Origin: UBA11346 sp038203025
Lineage (GTDB): Bacteria; Planctomycetota; UBA11346
Length of the DNA stretch: 9,713 bases
Direction of reading: 5' to 3'
Assembly (NCBI GenBank): GCA_038203025.1
Contig: JBBREK010000159.1
Coordinates: 1-9,713, forward strand
Shown here: positions 1 through 7,111 of the stretch, in pieces
Position numbering within the stretch: position 1 is the first letter of the stretch
Layout: the number at the start of each line of letters is the position of its first letter
Position numbers and translations under genes: made by a program
Notes under the pieces: model-generated
What the model saw: the letters and a program-made list of their open reading frames with translations, nothing else
Told to the model about the DNA's origin: nothing
Databases searched by the model: none

Positions 1-1223
1 TGGTCGACATCTCGCTCGACCACCTCGTCGATCTCGGGCTGAAGCCGATCTACACCACCTGCTTCACCCCGTCTGAATTCACCGACTCGACCAAGACCTG
101 CTGGCCCGACCGCAATCCGATCGGTATGCCGCGTGACCTGGCGCAGTGGTCGGCCTTCGTCGCAGACGGTCTGCGTCATCATCTGCAGCGTTACGGCATC
201 GACGAGCTGCGCAGCTGGTACTTCGAGGCGTGGAACGAGCCCAACCTTGGCGGCTTCTTCGACGGCACCCAGGAGCAGTTCTTCCAGCTGTGGTCGGCGA
301 CGTGGAAGGCGGTGAAGTCGGTGCATCCCGATCTGCGCTTCGGCGGCCCGTCGACGGCGCGCGCCGAGTGGATTCCGGAGTTCCTCGATTTCGCCAAGCA
401 GGACGGGACGCTGCCCGACTACCTCATCGGCCACGTCTACAACAACGACAGCGAATCGAATCCGCTCTCGCCCTTCGATGGCCCGGCCGTCGACCGGGTC
501 AAGGACAGCCCGCACTTCGCCAGCGGCGTCATTCGCGGCACGCGCAAGCTGCTGCAGGCCCGCGGCTGGACCGGCGAGGTGCACTGGAACGAGTGGGGCC
601 GCTCGTGGTTCCCCAGCGATCCGCCGCGCGAAAGCGCGCGCGAGGCCGCCTTCGTGGTCAAGACCATGGCCGAGGTGTCGCAGGAGGCGGACCTGTTCGC
701 CTACTGGTGCCTGAGCGACATCTACGACCAGATCGGCGTCTCGACCAGCGAGTTCGAGGGCAACTACGGCATGCTCTCGCTGCACGGCCTGCGCAAGCCG
801 TCCTACCAGGCGCACCGGCTGCTCGCGCGGCTCGGTCGCAGCGCCGTCGAGGTCACCGGCGGCGATCCGCTGCAGGGGGCCTTGGCCACGGTGGACGGCG
901 GGCATCGCGCGCTGGTCTGGCGCTATCCCGCCACTCCTGACACGGCGGTGACCGTCGATCGGGTGTCGATCCGCCTACCCGGCAAGCCGGCGCTGATCCC
1001 GCGGCTGTTCCGCATCGACCAGCGCGAGCACAACGTGCTGACGGCGTGGCGCGACCTCGGCGCACCGGGGTCGCCGTCGCGCGCCCAGCTCGCCGATCTG
1101 CACGCCGGCAACGGCTTGATCGCAGCCGCTCCGTCGGCGATCACGCTGCGTCAGGATGGCGCGGCCTGGTATGCCGACTTCGACCTGGAATGCCCGGGCG
1201 TCGCACTGGTAGAGGTTGCGTGA
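1..1223 (+). CDS. Glycoside hydrolase family 39 (beta-xylosidase type), 5'-truncated by window edge
   Basis: The reading frame is open from base 3 to the TGA at 1221-1223, giving 406 visible residues with the N-terminus outside the window. The acid/base motif WNEPNL has its Glu at visible residue 79 (bases 237-239), and the nucleophile motif HWNEWGRSW has its Glu at residue 197 (591-593). Their separation of 118 residues matches the E160/E277 spacing of 117 in the well-studied GH39 xylosidase XynB. After the barrel come the family-typical GNYGMLSLHGLRKPSYQAHRLL stretch around 757-828 and a beta-sandwich tail containing a REHNVLTAWRDLG segment (about 1024-1062). By comparison with XynB roughly 80 residues plus any signal peptide are missing. 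The family hydrolyses beta-1,4-xylosides or related glycosides with retention. The sugar specificity here is not provable; alpha-L-iduronidase and other GH39 activities remain possible. The gene overlaps the next gene by 4 bp. Confidence 0.88.
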   Translation, partial: VDISLDHLVDLGLKPIYTTCFTPSEFTDSTKTCWPDRNPIGMPRDLAQWSAFVADGLRHHLQRYGIDELRSWYFEAWNEPNLGGFFDGTQEQFFQLWSATWKAVKSVHPDLRFGGPSTARAEWIPEFLDFAKQDGTLPDYLIGHVYNNDSESNPLSPFDGPAVDRVKDSPHFASGVIRGTRKLLQARGWTGEVHWNEWGRSWFPSDPPRESAREAAFVVKTMAEVSQEADLFAYWCLSDIYDQIGVSTSEFEGNYGMLSLHGLRKPSYQAHRLLARLGRSAVEVTGGDPLQGALATVDGGHRALVWRYPATPDTAVTVDRVSIRLPGKPALIPRLFRIDQREHNVLTAWRDLGAPGSPSRAQLADLHAGNGLIAAAPSAITLRQDGAAWYADFDLECPGVALVEVA

Positions 1224-1825
1224 TCCGCCGCGCCACCGTCTGCCTGCTCGTCGGCCTGGCCGGGACGCTGGCCGGCGCCGAGGTGCACGGCGTGGTCTAC
1301 GACGAGAACGGCGACATTCCGCTCGCCAAGATCACCATATTCGCTGATGGTCAGGGCACAAAGCTGACCACCACGGACAGTCAGGGGCGCTTTACCGTGC
1401 CTATTCCTGATGGCGAAAAAGGCCGCTGGATCGTGGTCTGGCGCGAGGACGTCATCGGCTCCGGCTACTGGCTGCCGCTCAGCCAGTTCGCCGACCAGCC
1501 GGTGCGGGTCGCGGTCGACCGCGGCATGCGGCTGACCGTGCGCGTCACCGATCCCGGCGGTCATGCCATCCCCGAGGCCAAGCTGGATGTGCCGACGCAC
1601 GGCACGCGCACCGGCGAGGATGGCGTAGGTGTCGTCGGTCCGGTCGCCCGGCATGGCGGCGTCAATCTGTCGGTGTCGGCGACCGGCTATGAACCGACCT
1701 CGCTCAACGGCCTGCCGGCGCTGTCGTTTCGTGATCGCGAACTGGTCGTGGTGCTGAAGCCCCTGCCCGGCACGGCACCACCGGTTGAAGCGCCGCCGAA
1801 GGCCGCTGATGGTGGCGGGTTCTGA
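1220..1825 (+). CDS. Small secreted protein with carboxypeptidase-regulatory-like (Ig-fold) units
   Basis: I chose the GTG at 1220-1222, which overlaps the GH39 stop as GTGA, because a hydrophobic signal peptide starts exactly there (RRATVCLLVGLAGTLAGA, cleavage likely near residue 20). AGAGG at 1211-1215 is a plausible, slightly close ribosome site. The product has 201 residues. Residues about 21-97 have the CarboxypepD_reg pattern: HGVVYDENGDIPLAKITIFA, then TTTDSQGRFTVPIPDG. Residues about 101-182 look like a second, diverged unit (RLTVRVTDPGGHAIPEAKL, then a GYEPTS end). The tail is short, Pro/Ala-rich and disordered. Such folds serve as structural or carbohydrate-associated modules, and no catalytic residues are visible. 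Translational coupling to the xylosidase gene suggests an extracytoplasmic partner role, which is inference. An in-frame extension back to 1046 exists but is read inside GH39 and has a non-natural Arg-rich composition. Confidence 0.8.
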   Translation: MIRRATVCLLVGLAGTLAGAEVHGVVYDENGDIPLAKITIFADGQGTKLTTTDSQGRFTVPIPDGEKGRWIVVWREDVIGSGYWLPLSQFADQPVRVAVDRGMRLTVRVTDPGGHAIPEAKLDVPTHGTRTGEDGVGVVGPVARHGGVNLSVSATGYEPTSLNGLPALSFRDRELVVVLKPLPGTAPPVEAPPKAADGGGF

Positions 1826-1828
1826 GAT

Positions 1829-2872
1829 TCAGGAGAGTCGTTCCGTCTGCACCGGCGCGCTGATTTCCACCAGCTCGGCAGGGTGCGGCCGGCGCGTTGC
1901 CAGGAACTCCAGGGCCGTAGCAAGCACCGCGCTCTGATCCCAACCGATGCGGATCAGCGGTCGCCACGCCGCCGGGGGCGCGGGGAAGTTGGCTAGGTGG
2001 ATGAGCAGTGTGTCTGCGGCCCGCGGCCCGAGGGCGCGCAGGCCGGCTACGGCAGCGTCCACCAGGTTGTCGTCCAGGATGATCAGCGCGTCGGGCGGCT
2101 CGCCGCTGGTCGGATCCCAACTGGCCTCGACGGCATGGGCCGCCCAGGCTGGGCAAGCGATGGACGCGGCGTGGATGCGGCAGGGCGGCAGGGCCAGTCC
2201 ACGCTTGGCTGCTCCGTGGCGTAGGGTCGACAGGTAGTGCAGGGTGATCTCGTTGGCCTCGCCGATGAAGGCGAGGCGTCGGCGGCCGGCCGCGGTCGCT
2301 TCGTCGATGGCTTGGCAGACGATGCGGTGCTGGTCGAGGTTCAGCCAACCATCGATCGGTCGTCCGGTCTTGGGTGCGGCGATGATCGGCACCCCGGACA
2401 GGGCTGGCATCAGCCAGGTGTCGATGCGGTCGAGATCGACGACCAGGAGACCAGCGAGCATGCCCGCCGCCAGTTCATCAGCGAGTTGGCGGTGACCGGG
2501 CAGTTCGGGGTGCTGGTTCAGTCCGTGATGGATGGCGATGTGTCGATCTGGACGCCCGATCGCTGCCGCGGCCTCGGCCAGGGCCTGCGGCACGCGGTGG
2601 CGGTAGCGCCCATCCGGGCCGGGCGCCTCGGGCAGGACCAGGCCGAAGCGGCAGCGCTGCGGCGGGTGCTCGGCGACGTGTGTCCCGTGTCGGCCACCGG
2701 TGACGATGAACCCCTGTTCGACCAGGACGCGCAGGGCGCGATGGACGGTTGGCAGCCCCGCCCCGGTGCTGGCGGTCAGGGCGCGAACGGTGGGGAGACG
2801 GGCCCCGGGCTGGTACCGTCCCTGACAGATGGCCCGGCGCAGGTTGCTGGCGATGTCTGTCTGCTTACGCAC
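1829..2872 (-). CDS. GntR-LacI chimeric transcriptional regulator (AraR-like architecture)
   Basis: The product has 347 residues and starts at GTG 2872-2870. The frame upstream reaches a stop at 2926-2924 without another usable start, and no clear Shine-Dalgarno is present. Residues 1-70 form a GntR winged helix: GRYQPGARLPTVRALTAST, then PTVHRALRVLVEQGFI and a GRHGTHV wing. Residues about 75-340 resemble a LacI/periplasmic-binding-protein effector domain: FGLVLPE start, a GLLVVDLDRIDTW segment, a GVPIIAAP strand, GRRRLAFIGEAN, and PDALIILDDNLVDAAVAGL. This domain order is that of Bacillus AraR, a sugar-responsive repressor of similar length. It lies divergent to a secreted glycosidase and tail-to-tail (3-bp gap) with the GH39 operon, so local control of glycan use is the natural inference. 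The ligand is unknown. Membership of the GntR-LacI class is secure; the AraR comparison is architectural only. Confidence 0.87.
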   Translation of the reverse strand: MRKQTDIASNLRRAICQGRYQPGARLPTVRALTASTGAGLPTVHRALRVLVEQGFIVTGGRHGTHVAEHPPQRCRFGLVLPEAPGPDGRYRHRVPQALAEAAAAIGRPDRHIAIHHGLNQHPELPGHRQLADELAAGMLAGLLVVDLDRIDTWLMPALSGVPIIAAPKTGRPIDGWLNLDQHRIVCQAIDEATAAGRRRLAFIGEANEITLHYLSTLRHGAAKRGLALPPCRIHAASIACPAWAAHAVEASWDPTSGEPPDALIILDDNLVDAAVAGLRALGPRAADTLLIHLANFPAPPAAWRPLIRIGWDQSAVLATALEFLATRRPHPAELVEISAPVQTERLS

Positions 2873-2971
2873 CGCTGCAAGGATCGTTCCATATGGGGCG
2901 GATACAACCGGGTCACGAACCGACTATTGTTCCGTTGAAGACAGTAACAATATACGGCTGAGGACTCATCC
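2873..2971. promoter_or_regulatory. Divergent intergenic control region between regulator and GH-A gene
   Basis: These 99 bp separate the regulator start from the glycosidase start and must hold both 5' control regions unless transcription begins further away. The segment is visibly richer in A+T than its neighbours. It contains an inverted repeat (entered separately), a perfect 8-bp palindrome CCATATGG at 2889-2896, and three TTGT/ACAA half-sites at 2904-2907, 2927-2930 and 2947-2950, spaced about two helical turns apart. I cannot assign a convincing -35/-10 pair on either strand. Confidence 0.6.
2925..2952. promoter_or_regulatory. Candidate operator: TATTGTT-N14-AACAATA inverted repeat
   Basis: Perfect 7-bp arms lie at 2925-2931 and 2946-2952, with a 14-bp spacer. 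The centre-to-centre distance is 21 bp, two helical turns, as expected for a dimer binding one DNA face. The site ends 20 bp before the glycosidase start codon, a position suited to repression. GntR-LacI chimeras bind dyad operators, and AraR half-sites also contain TTGT. The arms are short, so chance is not excluded, and binding by the adjacent regulator is inference. Confidence 0.4.
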
Positions 2972-5374
2972 ATGCGTACCCCCACTCTCGTCTCTGCCCT
3001 CCTGGCCGTCGCCGCCTCCATTGGCGGTGCGGACATCCTGGCACCGGCTGCCGTGCCAGCCGATGCCTATGTGGTAGCCAATGCCGCCGGCCATCTGACT
3101 CTCGGCGGTGAGCGCATCCGCTTCTGGGGCGCCATTGGCGGTCTGCCCAGCACCTGGGCCGGCATCAAGGCCGAGGATACGCCAGAACAGCGCGCCGCGA
3201 AGGTGCAGGCTGCCTACCGCAGCAACGAGGCCCTGGTCCAGCGTCTCATCGACCTGGGCTTCAACCTCAACCGCACCTGGCACGATGTACGGGAGGACTA
3301 CGTCCCGGGCGACGGGTCGAAGGCCGACATCGTTGATCAGTTCTACGCGACGATGAAAGCGCGCGGCCTGCATCTATGGCACGCCGGCATCAACCGGCTC
3401 GGCAAGCTGAGTGCCGCTGACGTGGATGTGATCGACGAGCCCGCGACGGCTGCCGCCTGGAGCGCGGCGGTCGCGGCCTGGGGCAAGGACGGCGTCGACG
3501 TGCGCAACATCGTCCTGAAGTGGGACCCGCGCTTCGAGGCCATGGCGATCCGCCGCCGGGCTGCGATCGCCACCCATCTCAACCGCCACACCGGCCTGCG
3601 CTATGCCGACGATCCGGTCTTCGCCGCCTGGGAGCTCAGCAACGAGGAATGGTGGATCTCCAAGATGGTCAACGGCAGCTTCCGCAAACTGCCGGCCTAC
3701 TTCCAGCAGACCCTGCAGGAACACTGGATCGCCTTCCTCTCCGCCCGCTACCCCGACCAGGCGTCCTTGGTCAAGCGTTGGGGCAAGCTGCTGCCGGGCG
3801 AGAGCCTCGCCAGCGGTTCGGTGCAGATTTTGCCCCTGGCCGGTGAACAGGATCTCTCGACCCTGGCGGTCGACGAGACGGCGCGCAAGGCGCTGGCCGC
3901 CAACGCCGAGGCCGGCAAGGGCCAGAAGTGGAAGCGCAGCGACTTCGCCCACGAACGCGGCGAGGATGTCCTGGCCTTCTTCACCGACCTGCATGTATCG
4001 TCGAAGCGTCGCGAGGCCGAAGCCTTCAAGACGCTCGGCCGTTCGGCCAAGGCCTGCGTGCTGGCCTGGGACACCGGCATCGGCTACGAGATCCAGGCGC
4101 AGTGGATGCAGCAGAACAGCGACGTCTCGGTGCATGACGCCTACGTCAATGGCTGGGGCATGGAGCGCAAGGCGCCCGAGACGTTCGCCGACGCGCAGGC
4201 CAAGTGGATGTTCCACAGCGAGGCCGAGGCGGTGAAGGCCAATGTCGGGCCATGGAACTGCTGGCTGCTGAAACCGCCGGGCATCGCCCAGGGCGTACCG
4301 TGGCTGGAGCACAACAAGGTGCCGGGCAAACCCTTCCTCGCCTACGAGACGCAGATCCAGCAGCCGGCCAAGTACCGTGCTGATTTCCCGTTCCGCCTCG
4401 CCAGCCTAGCCGCGATCCAGGACTGGGACGGAGTGTGCTGGCACTACTTCGCTCCGCCATCCGGCGTCGACGACCAGTCACGGTGGAATGCGCCGATGGA
4501 CAATACCGTCGGCAAGCACCCGCAGGGCTACCACTTCACCTACGACGAGGTGCAGACCGCTAGCATGCGGGCGGCCTCGATCATCTGGCGCAGCGGCCTG
4601 CTCAAGCCGGCTGCCTCGCCGACGACGTTCATCTATGGCCGCAAGAGCCTGCAGGACCCGGATAGCATGAGCTACGGCCGCAGCTACGGCCTGCGCGGTC
4701 TCGACATGCTGCAGACGGTCTACCAATACGGTGCGCGGCTGCTCATCGACCCGACCCGCGAGGACGACGAGGTGCGCGGACCGGTGGTGCGCATCGAGGA
4801 TCGCTTCTCCCACAACCCCTACACGCCGACGCCCGAGATCCGCATCGACTGGAACTCCGGCAACATCGTCTTCGATGCGCCAGGAGCTGCGGTGTTCACT
4901 GGCTTCCTGCCCAAGGTCGGCGGCAAGCAGGTCTTCGCCAACGGCGTGACCCTGTCCGATATCGCAATAGACAACCCGGCCGGCATCTACGACCCGGTCA
5001 CCGCTGAGGAGGGCTACATCTCCTTCGCCCTGCACAGCGAGGACGGCAAGCCGCTGGCCGCGTGCAAACAGGCCGCAGTGGTTCTGGTCAGCACCAGCTT
5101 CAACAGCGGCTTCAGCATGGCCAAGAGCGACTTCGAGAGGACCGGTGCCACCGACAGCCCGCTCTACGCCAGCGCCGGAGAGGGCCGTAAGAACGGTGGC
5201 CTGCCGGTGCTGGTCTCCCGGGTGGCGGGCACCGTCACCAGCAAGGCCATCGACGGCATGCACTACACCATGTATGACTGGACGATGCGCAGCCTGGGCG
5301 AGGGCACGGTCGCCGGCGGCACCCTGCGGGTGCCCAACGACAAGCCGGTGTTCATCATCCGCCTGCAACGCTGA
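2972..5374 (+). CDS. Secreted clan GH-A (GH5-like) glycoside hydrolase, family uncertain
   Basis: The product has 800 residues. The ATG at 2972 is preceded by TGAGGA (2959-2964) at 7-nt spacing and opens a signal peptide (TLVSALLAVAASIGGA, cleavage near residue 20). The N-terminal strand with RIRFWG (49-53) and the segment RLIDLGFNLNRTWH (91-104) match the opening of GH5-like barrels. DPRFEA (185-190), then NRHTGLRYADDPVFAAWELSNEEWW up to residue 228, gives the barrel strand-4 acid/base motif, with candidate Glu225 after Asn224. FLAYETQ (455-461) supplies candidate nucleophile Glu459, followed by WDGVCWHYF (485-493). The gap of about 234 residues between the two Glu exceeds the usual GH5 spacing and holds an insertion from about 270 to 360. 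Residues about 610-800 look beta-rich and may be an accessory sandwich domain. The substrate is unknown. The gene is divergent from the regulator and probably controlled by it. Confidence 0.8.
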   Translation: MRTPTLVSALLAVAASIGGADILAPAAVPADAYVVANAAGHLTLGGERIRFWGAIGGLPSTWAGIKAEDTPEQRAAKVQAAYRSNEALVQRLIDLGFNLNRTWHDVREDYVPGDGSKADIVDQFYATMKARGLHLWHAGINRLGKLSAADVDVIDEPATAAAWSAAVAAWGKDGVDVRNIVLKWDPRFEAMAIRRRAAIATHLNRHTGLRYADDPVFAAWELSNEEWWISKMVNGSFRKLPAYFQQTLQEHWIAFLSARYPDQASLVKRWGKLLPGESLASGSVQILPLAGEQDLSTLAVDETARKALAANAEAGKGQKWKRSDFAHERGEDVLAFFTDLHVSSKRREAEAFKTLGRSAKACVLAWDTGIGYEIQAQWMQQNSDVSVHDAYVNGWGMERKAPETFADAQAKWMFHSEAEAVKANVGPWNCWLLKPPGIAQGVPWLEHNKVPGKPFLAYETQIQQPAKYRADFPFRLASLAAIQDWDGVCWHYFAPPSGVDDQSRWNAPMDNTVGKHPQGYHFTYDEVQTASMRAASIIWRSGLLKPAASPTTFIYGRKSLQDPDSMSYGRSYGLRGLDMLQTVYQYGARLLIDPTREDDEVRGPVVRIEDRFSHNPYTPTPEIRIDWNSGNIVFDAPGAAVFTGFLPKVGGKQVFANGVTLSDIAIDNPAGIYDPVTAEEGYISFALHSEDGKPLAACKQAAVVLVSTSFNSGFSMAKSDFERTGATDSPLYASAGEGRKNGGLPVLVSRVAGTVTSKAIDGMHYTMYDWTMRSLGEGTVAGGTLRVPNDKPVFIIRLQR

Positions 5375-5387
5375 GGATACGGGGCGC

Positions 5388-6713
5388 TCAGGGCTTGCTG
5401 GGAAGTACGGCTGGTGTCGCTTGCGGAGGCAGCGGGAGGGGATCAGCCGCATGCGGGGATCCCAGCCGTTCGTACAAGGCGACACAGTCATCGCGCGGGT
5501 GGGACGTACGGCCTCCGTCGTCCCGTCCATTCGGACCTACCAGATAATAGCCGATCAGCCGGCCGTTACGTTCAATGCGACGTACGGGATGGCTGGCCGC
5601 ATCCATCGGGTCGGCGGGCCAGGCTGATCCCAGCGCCTCGGCGGCGATGACCGCCAGACCGGTGTCGACCTTGGCCCAGCTCCTGGCGATGAGTTCATGG
5701 GTGGTCAGCAGAAATTGTTCGAGCGCAACGGCTGGGATCCACCGCGACCGGTCCGCCAGGGCGAGTGAGGTCGTGTGCAGGAATGCGAGCCGATGGGCAT
5801 GATCAGCAGGCAGGCGGAGGACGGGCATCAGATCGAGCGCGGCCATGAGCGCATCGCCACGTCCCTGGCGCAGCACCAATCGGTGCAGACCCGTCTCGCA
5901 CAGCCACGTCGGTATGCCCATCTCGGTGGCGATCGCCTCGCCAAGGGGAGACGGTCCGCGAACAGCCTCATGCAGTAGCGTTCGCATGAAGACGAACTCT
6001 CCCAGGTATGCCCGGGGCATTGCCACTGACAGCCAGGTCCGGCCCTGCTGCGCCTGGGCCGCGATGGCCGGACAATCGATTTCCGGTTCAGGAAGACGGC
6101 AAGCCACCGCCCGTTGCCAGATGGCCAATTCGCTGATTGCGACCAAGCCACCGAGCACGCCGTTCGGGCACTGCATCGTGGCGATAGAGATGAGGCGTTG
6201 CGCCTCTGTCGCCACCGCCTCCGGTTCGGCCAGGGCGATCCGCTCGGCGAACAGCTTGCAGGCGGCACGGGTAGCATCGATTTCCGTCATCGAGGTCGTC
6301 CAATCCCACGACGTGCGCAGCACCAGATCGCTGCCGGCAAGCTGATCGCACAGCGACAGGAGTTCCGTCACATCTCCTGTGGGGAGGCTGGCGTGATGTG
6401 CGCGCAACCCCTCCGGCAGCGGTTCGCCAAGCTGCGGCATCCTGCCCTGATCGTCGATGGCGGAGTAGCTGCGGACCGCCAGGGCAAGGGTCTGGAAGCG
6501 TTGCCAGGTGGTCAGCCGGTTCAGATCACTGCGCACCAGGCTCAGGCTGGACCAGGATGTCGGAATGCCCATGGCAGCCGCGCGCCGGTCGACGGCCCGC
6601 AGGTCGGCATCACTGAGGAACCAGGCTGTTCCCGCCAGCACCAGGACGGTGACGGCCAGGACCAAACCCATCCGCCAAGTCGGGCGCCATGTCCACGCAG
6701 AGGCCGGTTCCAT
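5388..6713 (-). CDS. Hypothetical protein with single N-terminal membrane anchor
   Basis: I do not recognise a family. The product has 441 residues, starting at ATG 6713-6711. No other in-frame start occurs before an upstream stop at 6761-6759. A GGGAAGA run at 6735-6729 sits too far (15 nt) to be a normal ribosome site. Residues about 14-33 (RMGLVLAVTVLVLAGTAWFL) form one membrane helix with a positive, Trp-containing short N-terminus, so the body is probably outside the cytoplasm. Residues about 60-365 are mostly helical and Ala/Leu-rich, with several Cys (122, 152, 182, 205, 214, 272, 410). The C-terminal stretch GYYLVGPNGRDDGG (388-401) resembles a motif I associate with planctomycete pseudopilin-like and related membrane proteins. 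The tail after 420 is Pro-rich. It is convergent with the GH-A gene across a 13-bp gap. No function is assigned. Confidence 0.75.
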   Translation of the reverse strand: MEPASAWTWRPTWRMGLVLAVTVLVLAGTAWFLSDADLRAVDRRAAAMGIPTSWSSLSLVRSDLNRLTTWQRFQTLALAVRSYSAIDDQGRMPQLGEPLPEGLRAHHASLPTGDVTELLSLCDQLAGSDLVLRTSWDWTTSMTEIDATRAACKLFAERIALAEPEAVATEAQRLISIATMQCPNGVLGGLVAISELAIWQRAVACRLPEPEIDCPAIAAQAQQGRTWLSVAMPRAYLGEFVFMRTLLHEAVRGPSPLGEAIATEMGIPTWLCETGLHRLVLRQGRGDALMAALDLMPVLRLPADHAHRLAFLHTTSLALADRSRWIPAVALEQFLLTTHELIARSWAKVDTGLAVIAAEALGSAWPADPMDAASHPVRRIERNGRLIGYYLVGPNGRDDGGRTSHPRDDCVALYERLGSPHAADPLPLPPQATPAVLPSKP

Positions 6714-6732
6714 GCGTGCAGCATCGGATCTT

Positions 6733-6756
6733 CCCGCGGTCTGCCAATGCCGCGGG
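6733..6756. repeat. GC-rich hairpin (CCCGCGG / CCGCGGG) between two minus-strand genes
   Basis: Seven perfect base pairs form between 6733-6739 and 6750-6756, with a 10-nt loop. The hairpin begins 16 bp after the stop of the GH113-like remnant in the minus-strand direction and lies 20 bp before the start of the 441-residue protein. No T-run follows it on either strand, so it is not a classical intrinsic terminator. It may attenuate or insulate the downstream gene, or be incidental in GC-rich DNA. Confidence 0.45.
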
Positions 6757-6771
6757 GGTCAGTCCGTGGGG

Positions 6772-7104
6772 TCAGCGGCGGTCGGGGCGCGAGAACCAGC
6801 GACGCATGACCTCGGCGGCCGGCTTGCCGTCGACGGTGAAACCCTTGTTGCCGGCCGGGTCGTCGCGGAACTGGGGACGGTCGTTCTGCTCGTCCCACTT
6901 CCACCAGTACAGGCCGTGCCACCACGGCTCGTCCCACAGCACGCGCAGGGCGGCGTCGAGGAAGTTGGCTTGCTCAAGCGGAGCATAGCGGCCATTGCCG
7001 CGCCAGCCGCTCGGCGAAGTGGCGCCGCCGGTTGACGAGGTGCAGCCGATTTCACCGAGGTACACCGGCTTGCCGTTGTGTCGGGTTCGGGTATGGCATG
7101 GCAC
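6772..7104 (-). pseudogene. C-terminal remnant of a GH113-like (beta-mannanase family) glycoside hydrolase
   Basis: The frame gives only 110 residues from a possible GTG at 7104-7102 to TGA 6774-6772. Its content is a recognisable glycosidase end: KPVYLGEIGCTS carries the expected nucleophile Glu (codon 7053-7051), then PLEQANFLDAALRVLWDEPWWHGLYWWKW, then GKPAAEVMRRWF at the end. This order is the GH113 C-terminal pattern (nucleophile strand, Gln-rich helix start, GvyWWkW strand, KPA helix). A full enzyme has about 300 residues or more, including an acid/base Asn-Glu pair, and that part is absent because the sequence immediately upstream is the pdxA 3' end. It therefore looks like a 5'-deleted gene remnant and cannot be catalytic alone. 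A different clan GH-A family is possible. An assembly join is the other explanation. Confidence 0.65.
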
Positions 7105-7111
7105 AGGTGCT

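Noticed and set aside
1046..1219. Longer start (ATG 1046) for the Ig-fold protein
   Set aside because: The extension lies wholly inside GH39 in another frame, is Arg-rich, and would bury the signal peptide. GTG 1220 fits better.
2237..2938. 233-codon plus-strand open frame antisense to the regulator
   Set aside because: It is covered by the regulator, whose winged helix and effector domain are clear. The antisense product has no protein-like features.
2928..2956. Sigma-70-like promoter TTGTTC-N17-TATACG before the GH-A gene
   Set aside because: The start of transcription would fall at about 2963, inside the Shine-Dalgarno sequence (2959-2964), so the mRNA would lack its ribosome site. It is probably a chance match.
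3374..4312. 312-codon minus-strand open frame antisense to the GH-A catalytic region
   Set aside because: It mirrors the codon bias of the plus-strand glycosidase and has no recognisable motifs or start context.
4478..5530. 350-codon minus-strand open frame antisense to the GH-A gene
   Set aside because: It is antisense to a clearly conserved coding frame, and its length follows from G/C-biased third positions. There is no domain pattern.
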